From positions 1-7,597 of the forward strand of contig JANXSA010000384.1 of NCBI GenBank assembly GCA_025352915.1: a DNA stretch of 7,597 nt, given 5' to 3'. Below the pieces are notes generated by a model. It saw only the letters and a program-made list of their open reading frames with translations, was not told where the DNA came from and did no database searches. Below are positions 1 through 6,426 of this stretch, piece by piece (the first letter of the stretch is position 1; every line of letters starts with the position of its first letter). The translations under genes were made by a program, and so were the position numbers. This DNA is from Rhodospirillales bacterium (GTDB lineage: Bacteria > Pseudomonadota > Alphaproteobacteria > Acetobacterales > Acetobacteraceae).

Positions 1-1
1 G

Positions 2-640
2 GAACATGCGCGGCGCTACCCGCACCAGTTCTCCGGCGGGCAGCGCCAACGCCTCGGCATCGCCCGGGCGCTGGCCGTCAGCCCCGACCTGATCGTCTGC
101 GACGAGCCGGTCTCGGCGCTGGACGTCTCGATCCAGGCCCAGGTGGTGAACCTGTTGCAGAACCTGCAAAAGCGTTTTGGGCTGTCCTACCTGTTCATCG
201 CTCACGACCTCGCAGTGGTGAAGCACATCGCCGACCGGGTGGCGGTGATGTATCTGGGCAAGCTGGTCGAGATTGCCGACAAGCGCACGCTGTTTGCCAA
301 CCCGCGTCATCCCTATACTCAGGCGCTGTTGTCGGCGATCCCGAAGCCCGACCCAACCCGGGCGCGCACCCGCATCCTGTTGCCTGGCGACGTGCCCAGC
401 CCGCTCGCACCACCCACCGGCTGCCGGTTCCACACCCGCTGCGCCCATGCCCAGCCACGCTGCAGCCTCGAAGAACCGGTCCTGCGCCCGGCCGGCGATG
501 GGCAACAAGTTGCCTGCCACTTTTTCGAGCAACTGCCGCCGCCGCCGGACCTCGGCATTTCCGGCGGAATGGCTGGGGGGAAGCTGGCCGAGCGGTTGGC
601 GCTATTCGAAGCGGCCAAGCAGGACACACACGCGGTATAA
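2..640 (+). CDS. Oligopeptide/dipeptide ABC transporter ATP-binding protein, DppF/OppF class (5' end outside window)
   Basis: This is the C-terminal 212 residues of an ATPase that powers peptide (or nickel/glycoside-type) import at the inner face of the cytoplasmic membrane. The reading frame is open from base 2 and Walker A lies upstream of the window. Visible in order are the ABC signature FSGGQRQR (residues 10-17 of the fragment), Walker B LIVCDEP (30-36), the D-loop SALD, and the switch His in AHDLAVV (about 68). The C-terminal oligopeptide-transporter extension follows, with [11 protein letters not shown] and a Cys cluster at fragment residues 141, 147, 154 and 172 (GCRFHTRC...C...C). 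This extension and its cysteines are typical of DppD/DppF/OppD/OppF proteins. The GTG at 143 is internal, because the signature and Walker B lie before it in the same frame. Family assignment is firm; substrate and the D-versus-F paralogue are inference, with F likelier because no partner ATPase follows. The gene ends just before a long hairpin and converges on the thiolase-like gene. Confidence 0.93.
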   Translation, partial: EHARRYPHQFSGGQRQRLGIARALAVSPDLIVCDEPVSALDVSIQAQVVNLLQNLQKRFGLSYLFIAHDLAVVKHIADRVAVMYLGKLVEIADKRTLFANPRHPYTQALLSAIPKPDPTRARTRILLPGDVPSPLAPPTGCRFHTRCAHAQPRCSLEEPVLRPAGDGQQVACHFFEQLPPPPDLGISGGMAGGKLAERLALFEAAKQDTHAV

Positions 641-650
641 GCACGAAACC

Positions 651-710
651 AATGGACAGAAGTTTTTTGGTTCTTTTTTTGAAAAAAGAAGCAAAAACTT
701 TTTATCCATT
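651..710. terminator. Long A/T-rich hairpin between convergent genes, probable bidirectional terminator
   Basis: About 60 bases form one long imperfect inverted repeat. AATGGA at 651-656 matches TCCATT at 705-710. AAGTTTTT-type sequence at 660-668 pairs with AAAAACTT at 693-700. TTCTTTTTT at 671-679 pairs with AAAAAAGAA at 682-690 around a two-base loop. It contains T-runs when read from either strand. It lies 10 bases after the stop of the peptide ABC ATPase and 14 bases beyond the end of the thiolase-like gene on the other strand, as expected for a shared terminator. Very similar T/A-run hairpins are, to my recollection, widespread between genes in Acetobacteraceae, so this may be a dispersed repeat that also serves as a terminator. 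Confidence 0.8.
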
Positions 711-724
711 AGGCCGAGATAGTA

Positions 725-1900
725 TCAGCCGCCGCCTTCATGCGGGCTGAAGATCATGGTCGAGTGGAAGTTCAGGATGCCGCCATTGCCGCTGACCAGG
801 GTGAAGTCGCGGTTTGGCACTTGGCGCGCGCCACCCTGGCCACGCGCCTGCACGATCGCCTCGGACATCGGCGTGAAGGCCCACATGTAATAGCCCGAGA
901 GCTGGCCGCCGCCGGTGTTGGTGGGCAATGCGCCACCCGGCCCCAGCTTGCCGTCGGCGACGAAGGGGCCGCCCTCGCCCTTGGCGCAAAAGCCGTAATC
1001 CTCCAGCGTCACCAGCACCGTGTAGGTGTAGCAGTCATAGAGCTGGCATGAGCCGATATCGGCCCGTGTGATCCCCGCCATGCGAAATGCCGTCTCGCCG
1101 GAGCGCGCCGCGCCGGTTTCGACCGCGGGATGGCGGGAGGTGTCGAGGTTGTCGCCCGGCGCGCTTTGGGCATAGCCGAGCACATGGACCGGCGGCTGCC
1201 GCAGGTCGCGCGCCCGGTCCGCGGAGGTGACGATAATCGCCACCGCGCCGTTGGACACCAGGCAGCAATCGAGCAGCCGCAGCGGCTCGGCGATCCAGCG
1301 CGAATTGTGGTGATCCGCCATCGTCATCGGCGCCTTCATCTGGGCCCAGGGGCTCATCTGCGCCCATTTGCGCTGACCGACGGCGACGATGCCGAGGTGA
1401 CCCTCGGTGGTCCCATACAGATGCATGTGGCGCTGCGCCGCCATGGCGTAACCGAGGTTGGCGCCGAAATCACCATAGGCCGCCTTGAGCCCGGTCATGC
1501 CGCCGAGCGGAAAACGATGCGGCCCGGAATAGGACTGGCCAGCACCGCGCGACGGGGTGAGCGGGGCATCCGCGTAGACCAGCACGATGGTTTTCGCCAG
1601 GCCCTCGCGGATCGCCATGCAGGCATACTGCATCATGCTGCCGCCGGTGGAACCATAGGCGGTCATGACATTGACCAGGGTCAGGTTCTCGAACCCCAGG
1701 ATCATCTGGGCGCCCGGAGTCATGTCGTTCGGCAGGTTGGCGTTGATCAGCAAGCCGTCGATATCGCTCTTCTGCAGGCCGGCGTCTTCCAGCGCCAATG
1801 CGATCGCCTCGGCGGCAAAATCGACGGCGCGGCGGCCATAGATCTTGCCCATCGGCGTGACGCCCAATCCGACGATGGCACCCTTTGAGGAATTGGCCAT
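725..1900 (-). CDS. Thiolase-fold protein without thiolase catalytic residues, Ltp2-like (putative acyl-CoA aldolase/lipid-transfer type)
   Basis: This 391-residue cytoplasmic protein has the SCP2/SCPx thiolase-like fold. Recognisable parts are the N-terminal AIVGLGVTPMGK, VNVMTAYGSTGGS (77-88), LVSNGAVAIIV (214-224), LYDCYTYTVLVTLEDYGFC (287-305), GEGGPFVADGKLGPGG (308-323) and LPTNTGGGQLSGYYMW (325-340). The reactive Cys of true thiolases (usual CASG-like motif) is replaced around T80-G83, and the GHPxGATG His motif is replaced by SGYYMWAF. Ordinary thiolysis or Claisen condensation is therefore unlikely. The layout matches Ltp2-type proteins, where tyrosines serve retro-aldol cleavage of a beta-hydroxyacyl-CoA; Y338 and one of Y288/Y293 are candidate equivalents here. 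Such proteins need a DUF35 partner, and one is encoded 13 bases upstream. The start at 1900 is chosen because AGGAGG lies five bases before it; the in-frame extension to 2014 overlaps the DUF35 gene. The enzyme class is inferred and the substrate is unknown. Confidence 0.9.
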   Translation of the reverse strand: MANSSKGAIVGLGVTPMGKIYGRRAVDFAAEAIALALEDAGLQKSDIDGLLINANLPNDMTPGAQMILGFENLTLVNVMTAYGSTGGSMMQYACMAIREGLAKTIVLVYADAPLTPSRGAGQSYSGPHRFPLGGMTGLKAAYGDFGANLGYAMAAQRHMHLYGTTEGHLGIVAVGQRKWAQMSPWAQMKAPMTMADHHNSRWIAEPLRLLDCCLVSNGAVAIIVTSADRARDLRQPPVHVLGYAQSAPGDNLDTSRHPAVETGAARSGETAFRMAGITRADIGSCQLYDCYTYTVLVTLEDYGFCAKGEGGPFVADGKLGPGGALPTNTGGGQLSGYYMWAFTPMSEAIVQARGQGGARQVPNRDFTLVSGNGGILNFHSTMIFSPHEGGG

Positions 1901-1905
1901 TGCTG

Positions 1906-1911
1906 CCTCCT
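1906..1911 (-). promoter_or_regulatory. Shine-Dalgarno AGGAGG of the thiolase-like gene
   Basis: The plus strand reads CCTCCT, giving a perfect AGGAGG on the minus strand five bases before the ATG at 1900. It sits in the 13-base gap after the DUF35 stop codon (TAG, 1914-1916). It fixes the start of the thiolase-like gene and supports co-translation with DUF35. Confidence 0.8.
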
Positions 1912-1913
1912 GC

Positions 1914-2330
1914 CTATGCTGCCACGGGACGGAATTTGGGGATGCTGACGCCCATCCCGACATCCTCGAACACGGCTTGCAGTTCCATGCCGATACGCAA
2001 TTGGTCGTTGGCAATGCCGATGACGTTGGCGACCATGCGGACCCCTTCCGCCAGGTCGATCTGCGACACGTTATAGGGCACCTCGGCGGCGAAGCCGGGG
2101 TTCATCACCTGATGCATGATCGCAAAGGTATACAGGGTGCCGCGCCCGCTGGCCGCGCGCCAGCCAAGCTTGGCCCCCAGGCAATGCGGACATCGTTCGC
2201 GCACCGGGAAGCTCCATTTGCCGCAGGCGGTGCAGTGCTGGAGCATGAGGTGCCCGGCGCGGGCGCCATCGAAGAACGGCGCGCTGATCTCATCGGGCAC
2301 CGGGACGGGCTTGGCGGCACTTTGCGACAT
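1914..2330 (-). CDS. DUF35 OB-fold / zinc-ribbon protein, partner of the thiolase-like enzyme
   Basis: This 138-residue protein has the two-part DUF35 build. An N-terminal helix (ISAPFFDGARAGHLMLQ) leads into a rubredoxin-like zinc ribbon with CTAC (C33, C36) and CPHC (C47, C50). A beta-rich OB fold follows from about residue 60 (GRGTLYTFAIMHQV, VPYNVSQIDLAEGVRMVANV, IGMELQAVFEDV). The length is normal for the family. In known systems such proteins bind and shape the CoA-ester site of a thiolase-fold partner: ChsH2 and its DUF35 domain with Ltp2 in steroid side-chain cleavage, and the DUF35 protein bridging HMG-CoA synthase and thiolase in archaea. Here the stop codon lies 13 bases before the thiolase-like start, so the two are very likely one enzyme complex. 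The start ATG (2328-2330) is preceded by a modest GGGGAA. The family call is firm; the substrate is not visible. Confidence 0.92.
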   Translation of the reverse strand: MSQSAAKPVPVPDEISAPFFDGARAGHLMLQHCTACGKWSFPVRERCPHCLGAKLGWRAASGRGTLYTFAIMHQVMNPGFAAEVPYNVSQIDLAEGVRMVANVIGIANDQLRIGMELQAVFEDVGMGVSIPKFRPVAA

Positions 2331-2412
2331 CGACGTTTCCCCATTGGCGGGCGGCGTATTGATGTTCGCACCGGTCGACGCCGATGGGTAGGCCCCGCCT
2401 CGTCAGGTGATG

Positions 2413-2436
2413 CCGGGCGTGGACCGCGGCGCCCGG
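2413..2436 (-). repeat. GC-rich hairpin directly after the Bug-protein stop codon
   Basis: CCGGGCG at 2413-2419 and CGCCCGG at 2430-2436 form a perfect 7-base-pair stem with a 10-base loop. It abuts the stop codon of the binding-protein gene (2437-2439, minus strand). No U-tract follows in the direction of transcription, so it is not a classical terminator. It could slow transcription or protect the 3' end between this gene and the DUF35 gene. The remaining bases up to the DUF35 start show nothing else that I can name. Confidence 0.45.
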
Positions 2437-3390
2437 TCAGTCGATCTTGAAATTGGTCCGCTGCACCCAGCCGCGATACGACTCCACCTCTGCCCGCATC
2501 TGCACCAACAGTTCCTGCGGTGTTGCGCTGAAGGGAATCCAGCCGATCTTGGTCTGGCGCTCGATGATTTCGGGTTCGGCGTTCAATTCCGCAATGGCGC
2601 GGGCGAGCGTGTCGATGATCGGTTGCGGAGTGCCGAGCGGTGCCAGGAAACCGCCCCAAACCCTGAGATCGATCGGAAACCCCTGCTCGGCAAACGTGGG
2701 CACGTCGGGAAATTCAGGGTGGCGGCGATTGCTCAGCACGCCCAGCAGCTTGACGGTGCCCTGGCGCACCTGCGGGAAGAAGATGTTGTCCAGCATGATG
2801 TCCAACCGCCCGCCCAGCAGGTCCGGTATGGCTTCGGCGCCGGTGCGGTAGGGGAGGTGGGTGATATCGACGCCGGCCGCCGCCTTGAACGCCTCGCCGC
2901 GCAGGTTGGTTGCACTGCCCGACCCCGGTGATGAATAGAAGAACTTGCCCGGGTTGGCGCCGGCCAGGGCCTGCAACTCTTTCAGGTTGTTGACCTTCAT
3001 GCTGGCCAGGACGCCAAAACCGTAGACCACCTCGCCATACGGCGCGATCGGCACGAGGTCGGACGGCTTGTAGGGCAGCGCGCGGATCAATGGCAGCAGC
3101 ACCAGCGGAGCATTGGGGCCGCAGTACAGGGTGTAGCCGTCGGGTGCGGCGCGGGTGACCGCTTCGGCGCCGATGGCGCCAGCCGCCCCGACGCGGTTTT
3201 CCACGATGAACGGCTTACCGAGCTTGCGCTGAAGCCCCTCGGCCAGGATGCGCGCCGGCAAGTCGGCGGAACCGCCGGCAGGGTAGGGCACGATCAGCCG
3301 CACCGGCTTGTCCGGGTAGGCATGGACGTGGCTGGTCATGCCAACCAGCGTCAGTACGGCGATCAACGCGCCCAGCATTGCCTGCATCAT
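2437..3390 (-). CDS. Bug/TctC-family periplasmic solute-binding protein (tripartite tricarboxylate transporter type)
   Basis: This 317-residue protein is a secreted substrate-binding protein of the Bug (TctC) family, whose members capture carboxylates and other small organic anions in the periplasm. Residues 1-24 form a hydrophobic signal peptide ending HVHA before YPDKPVR. The hallmark first-lobe strand and loop follow: PVRLIVPYPAGGSADLPAR (29-47), then VENRVGAAGAIGAEAV (63-78) and AAPDGYTL (81-88). THLPYRTGAEAIPDLLGGRLDIML (177-200) and PEFPDVPTFAEQGFP (225-239) complete the family pattern. The start at 3390 is chosen because GGGGAG (3399-3404) lies eight bases upstream and the length then fits the family; the frame is open to 3561, but the added stretch looks non-coding. 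The signal peptide has no Lys/Arg in its first residues, which is unusual. No TctA/TctB membrane genes are present. It heads the leftward block, and linkage to the DUF35/thiolase-like pair is inferred. Confidence 0.92.
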   Translation of the reverse strand: MMQAMLGALIAVLTLVGMTSHVHAYPDKPVRLIVPYPAGGSADLPARILAEGLQRKLGKPFIVENRVGAAGAIGAEAVTRAAPDGYTLYCGPNAPLVLLPLIRALPYKPSDLVPIAPYGEVVYGFGVLASMKVNNLKELQALAGANPGKFFYSSPGSGSATNLRGEAFKAAAGVDITHLPYRTGAEAIPDLLGGRLDIMLDNIFFPQVRQGTVKLLGVLSNRRHPEFPDVPTFAEQGFPIDLRVWGGFLAPLGTPQPIIDTLARAIAELNAEPEIIERQTKIGWIPFSATPQELLVQMRAEVESYRGWVQRTNFKID

Positions 3391-3490
3391 GGTCGCCACT
3401 CCCCAGATGCCGCGTTCCTGTGGGGGCTCCCCGCGCGCAGCTTGAGACACCAGTACAGCACCTGCGTTGGTGGACGTGCAATGCGGCGGA

Positions 3491-3507
3491 CGCGGACGCA
3501 ATCCGCG
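3491..3507. repeat. Palindrome CGCGGA-N5-TCCGCG
   Basis: This is a perfect inverted repeat with 6-base arms and a 5-base spacer (CGCAA). It sits about 20 bases upstream of the candidate -10 of the rightward operon and overlaps the region just before its -35. It could be a regulator site or chance in GC-rich DNA. Confidence 0.3.
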
Positions 3508-3536
3508 CTTGGCCTGCGGTGCGGCGGCTGATAGCG

Positions 3537-3549
3537 TTTGTCCAACAAA
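3537..3549. promoter_or_regulatory. Candidate operator TTTGT-CCA-ACAAA
   Basis: A perfect inverted repeat with 5-base arms and a 3-base centre lies in an A/T-richer patch of otherwise GC-rich sequence, 44 bases before the binding-protein start codon. It has the T-N11-A form of LysR-type regulator boxes and would overlap the predicted transcription start of the ABC operon. No regulator gene is in the window, so the role is inference. Confidence 0.35.
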
Positions 3550-3593
3550 TACGGACGCCACAACCGGCGGCCATCAAGGGTGGGGGCTTACAC

Positions 3594-4676
3594 ATGCGTC
3601 AGAGCATTGTGACTCGTTCTGCGGCATTTGGCGCGGCGCTGGCCTGTGTCGGTTGGCTCATGCCATGGCAGGCCGAGGCCGCCGCCTGTGCCAATCCGCG
3701 CCAGATGACCGGCTTCAAGACCTGCGCCGATGTTGCCAAGGCCGAGCAGGAAGGGGCGGTGACGTTTTACACCACCGATCCCGAGCCAGGCACCGCACAG
3801 GTGGTGGCCGAGTTCTACAAGACCTTCCCGAAGATCAAGCCGGCCTTCATCCGCCTGCAGGCCGGCAACCTCTATGCCAAGCTCTCGGCCGAGCGCCAGG
3901 CCAAGTCGTACCTCGCCGACGTGATGGCGATCTCCGAGATGACCTTCGCCACCGATTTGCAGAGAAAGGGCGGCTACCTGCTGTATGACACGCCCGAACT
4001 CGCCGCCTATCGCCCGGCCTTCAAGAGCAAGCCGGAGGGCTACTGGACCTGGGGGGCGCTGATCGTCGCCGGCATCGCCTACAATCCGAAGCTGGTGCCG
4101 GAGGCCGAGCGGCCGACCAACTGGGACGATGCGATCCACCCGCGCTTCAACGGCCAGATCAATGTCAAGCTGTCGACATCAGGGCTCCAGCACGGCGTCT
4201 GGTATCGCCTGCGCCAGCTCTACGGCGAGGATTTCTGGCAGAAATTCGGCGAAATGAAGCCGCGCGCGTTTGACAGCTACGTCCAGCAATTCGACCGCAT
4301 GGTCAACGGCCAGGACAAGATGGTGCATGGCGCGCAATACTCCGGCTACCTGCAATTCAAGGCCAAAGGTGCCGATGTCGGCTTTATCCAGCCGAAAGAC
4401 GGCATGTATGTCGGCCAGCAGATCTACGGCGTGATCGCCGACGCACCCCACCCGGAAGCCGCCAAGCTGTTCTACGACTGGCTGATGGGCATTCCCGGCC
4501 AGGTGGCGATCCAGAACGCGCATTTCCTGTCCTCGCCGCGCGCCGACACGCCGCCGCCTCCGGGCGGCATGACGACCGGCGAAATGAAGCTGCTGTTTGT
4601 CGAGGATTGGGACGACTACCTGAAGTCACGGCCGGCATTCACCCGCGAATGGGACCGGATGTTGGGCCTGCGCTGA
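3594..4676 (+). CDS. ABC importer periplasmic substrate-binding protein, Fe(III)/type 2 PBP class
   Basis: This 360-residue protein captures the substrate in the periplasm for the permease and ATPase encoded next to it. The N-terminus MRQSIVTRSAAFGAALACV...WQAEA is a clear signal peptide, probably cleaved after AEA near residue 29. The mature part keeps two cysteines (C32, C44) that could form a disulfide. EGAVTFYTTDPEPGTAQVVAEF (53-74) is the typical first strand and helix of the class that includes FbpA, thiamine and phosphonate binding proteins. Other class features are NWDDAIHPRFNGQI (176-189), GADVGFIQPKDGMYV (259-273) and HPEAAKLFYDWLMG (286-299). The ferric-binding adjacent Tyr pair of FbpA is not evident, so iron is only one possibility. 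The start at 3594 has GGGGG seven bases upstream and the signal peptide directly after it; the in-frame extension to 3378 overlaps the divergent gene. It is the first gene of a three-gene operon, 16 bases before the permease. Confidence 0.92.
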   Translation: MRQSIVTRSAAFGAALACVGWLMPWQAEAAACANPRQMTGFKTCADVAKAEQEGAVTFYTTDPEPGTAQVVAEFYKTFPKIKPAFIRLQAGNLYAKLSAERQAKSYLADVMAISEMTFATDLQRKGGYLLYDTPELAAYRPAFKSKPEGYWTWGALIVAGIAYNPKLVPEAERPTNWDDAIHPRFNGQINVKLSTSGLQHGVWYRLRQLYGEDFWQKFGEMKPRAFDSYVQQFDRMVNGQDKMVHGAQYSGYLQFKAKGADVGFIQPKDGMYVGQQIYGVIADAPHPEAAKLFYDWLMGIPGQVAIQNAHFLSSPRADTPPPPGGMTTGEMKLLFVEDWDDYLKSRPAFTREWDRMLGLR

Positions 4677-4692
4677 CCGCTCAGACAGCCCC

Positions 4693-6426
4693 ATGACCCG
4701 TTTCTTGGCCAACAGGCCGGCATCCGCCGCCGGCCTGCTGCGTCTTTCGGCCGATCGTCGCTGGATGCGTTTCCTGGTGGTCCCGTTCATCTTGTGCACC
4801 GTCGGGCTGATGGTGGCCTATCCCGTGTTCTTCCTGGTGGTGGAGTCGCTCAATACCGGAGAGGCCGGGGTGTTCCCGCCGGAATCCTACGGCTTCACCA
4901 ATTTCGTCGACATGATCGAGGATGGGCGGGTGTTGTGGAACACCGCCTATGTCGCCTTGCTGTCGACCGTGATGGCGGTGCTGTTCGGCCTGGTGCTGGC
5001 CTGGATTCTGACCCGCACCGCCATCCCGGGGCGGGCGCGGCTGGAACGGCTGATGGAGCTGCCGTACTACATGACGCCGCTGGTCGGCGCGCTGGCCTGG
5101 GGCGTGCTGGCCAGCCCGAAGACCGGGTTCATCAATCAGCTCGGCCGGCTGTTTGGCTACGATGACGATCTGGTCGACATCTATTCGCCGTTCGGCATCG
5201 CCTGGGTGATGGCGCTGTTCGAGGGTACCGTTGCCTTTGTGATGATCTCCGCCGCGATGAAATCGATGGACCCGTCGATGGAAGAAAGTGCGCGCGTGCT
5301 CGGGGCGGGCAAAATGCGGGTGGCGTTGACGATCACCCTGCCGATGATCCTGCCAGGCATCGTGTCTGCCACGATCTTTGTCTTTGCCGAAATGCTGAGC
5401 GCCTTTGCCGCGGCCTTCGTGCTGGGCATCCCAGCCCGCTTCGTGGTGGTGACGACCGCCATCTGGCAGGCGACCTCGGCCTATCCGCCGGAATACGGCC
5501 GGGCGGCGGCGATGGGGCTGAGCCTGTTCCTGGTGCTGGCGCTGGCGATCGGGCTGGCGCGGTTGGTATTGGCCAAGGGCAGCTATGCGACCATCACCGG
5601 CAAGGCGTTCCGGCCGCGACCGTTGCGCCTGGGCCGCCGCGGCTGGTATCTCGCGGCGCTGTGCTGGGCCTATCTGACGGTGGCGGTGATTCTGCCGATG
5701 GGGTCGCTGCTGCTGACCTCGTTCCAGCGTTTCGCCACCGTGATCTTCAGCGACATGCAGTTCACGACGCAGAACTATGTCACCGCGATGGAAATCGGCA
5801 CGATCGGCTCGGCGCTGACCAACAGCCTTTTCCTCGGGTTTATCGTGGCGACCATCGGGTCGCTGCTGGTCGGTGTGCTGGTCTGGGTGATCTATCGTTC
5901 GCGGGCGCCCGGGCGCGGGCTGGTCGAGTATGTCGTGATGTTCCCGCAAGCGGTGCCGCGCATCGTGTTCGGGCTTGGGCTGCTGTGGGCGTGGCTGGTC
6001 ATTCCGATCCCGATCTATGGCACGTTGTGGCTGCTGGGCATTGCCTACCTGACGGTGCTGTTGCCGCTGGGGTTGCGCACGCTGGCCGGGGTGGTGTTGC
6101 AGATCGACAAGAGCCTGGAGGAGTGCGCCCGTGTGTGCGGCGCTTCCTGGAGCCAGCAGATGCGGACCGTCACGCTGCCGCTGTTGCGGCCGGGGATCGT
6201 TGCCGCGTGGCTGCTGATCTTCATCTCGTCGGTGCGGGAGCTCGGCGCATCGATTTTTCTGATGAGTGCGAATTCGAAGGTGATTGCGCCGGCGATCGTC
6301 AATTCCTGGATCACCGCCTCGACCGAGCTGGCCGCGGCGATGGCATTGATGCAGACCGCCGCGGTGTTCATCGCGGTCGTCCTGCTGTTACGCGCCACTC
6401 GCCGCTATTCCGGAGACTCCGCGTGA
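4693..6426 (+). CDS. ABC importer permease, fused two-domain (FbpB-like)
   Basis: This 577-residue inner-membrane protein carries two binding-protein-dependent permease domains in one chain, so a single copy can form the whole channel. About twelve hydrophobic segments are visible, for example at 27-50, 85-108, 126-141, 167-188, 220-245, 272-295, 317-343, 373-401, 413-437, 443-462, 500-522 and 545-567. Each half has the EAA loop that docks on the ATPase: MEESARVLGAGKMR...LPMILPGI (196-223) and LEECARVCGASWSQQMR...LPLLRPGI (475-502). The fused arrangement is usual for Fe(III), phosphonate and some thiamine or polyamine-like importers. No good Shine-Dalgarno precedes the ATG at 4693, which lies 16 bases after the binding-protein stop, so translation may be coupled. 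M25 (4765) is an alternative start without better support. The stop TGA overlaps the GTG start of the ATPase. Family is firm; substrate is unknown. Confidence 0.95.
   Translation: MTRFLANRPASAAGLLRLSADRRWMRFLVVPFILCTVGLMVAYPVFFLVVESLNTGEAGVFPPESYGFTNFVDMIEDGRVLWNTAYVALLSTVMAVLFGLVLAWILTRTAIPGRARLERLMELPYYMTPLVGALAWGVLASPKTGFINQLGRLFGYDDDLVDIYSPFGIAWVMALFEGTVAFVMISAAMKSMDPSMEESARVLGAGKMRVALTITLPMILPGIVSATIFVFAEMLSAFAAAFVLGIPARFVVVTTAIWQATSAYPPEYGRAAAMGLSLFLVLALAIGLARLVLAKGSYATITGKAFRPRPLRLGRRGWYLAALCWAYLTVAVILPMGSLLLTSFQRFATVIFSDMQFTTQNYVTAMEIGTIGSALTNSLFLGFIVATIGSLLVGVLVWVIYRSRAPGRGLVEYVVMFPQAVPRIVFGLGLLWAWLVIPIPIYGTLWLLGIAYLTVLLPLGLRTLAGVVLQIDKSLEECARVCGASWSQQMRTVTLPLLRPGIVAAWLLIFISSVRELGASIFLMSANSKVIAPAIVNSWITASTELAAAMALMQTAAVFIAVVLLLRATRRYSGDSA

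Larger units (their letters stand above)
3391..3593. promoter_or_regulatory. Divergent intergenic region with candidate promoters for both transport blocks
   Basis: These 203 bases separate the leftward Bug-protein gene from the rightward ABC importer, so promoters for both must lie here or further inside the genes. Towards the right, TTGGCC (3509-3514), a 17-base spacer and TAGCGT (3532-3537) form a weak sigma-70-like pair, with transcription starting near 3544. Towards the left, TTGCAC (complement of 3476-3481) and TGTACT (complement of 3452-3457) with an 18-base spacer are a still weaker candidate. Ribosome binding sites are visible at 3582-3586 (GGGGG, plus strand) and 3399-3404 (GGGGAG, minus strand). 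The promoter calls are tentative because both pairs match the consensus poorly. Confidence 0.35.

Noticed and set aside
143..145. GTG as a start codon of a short ATPase.
   Set aside because: The same frame carries the ABC signature and Walker B upstream of it, so the gene simply enters from outside the window.
1130..1888. A 252-codon open frame on the plus strand.
   Set aside because: It is antisense to the thiolase-like gene, has no recognisable motif, and has the composition expected of a shadow frame.
1901..2014. N-terminal extension of the thiolase-like protein by 38 residues.
   Set aside because: It overlaps the DUF35 gene and skips the perfect AGGAGG placed before the ATG at 1900.
3378..3593. 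N-terminal extension of the ABC binding protein by 72 residues.
   Set aside because: It would put the signal peptide in the middle of the protein and overlap the start of the divergent gene.
4681..5949. A 422-codon open frame on the minus strand, rich in His, Gln and Arg.
   Set aside because: It lies entirely opposite the SBP/permease junction and the permease gene. Its odd composition is what high-GC codons give when read on the other strand; no domain is seen.
5661..6422. In-frame upstream extension of the ATPase.
   Set aside because: It overlaps the permease in another frame and has no domain. The GTG at 6423 has a ribosome binding site and begins directly at the normal ABC domain start.
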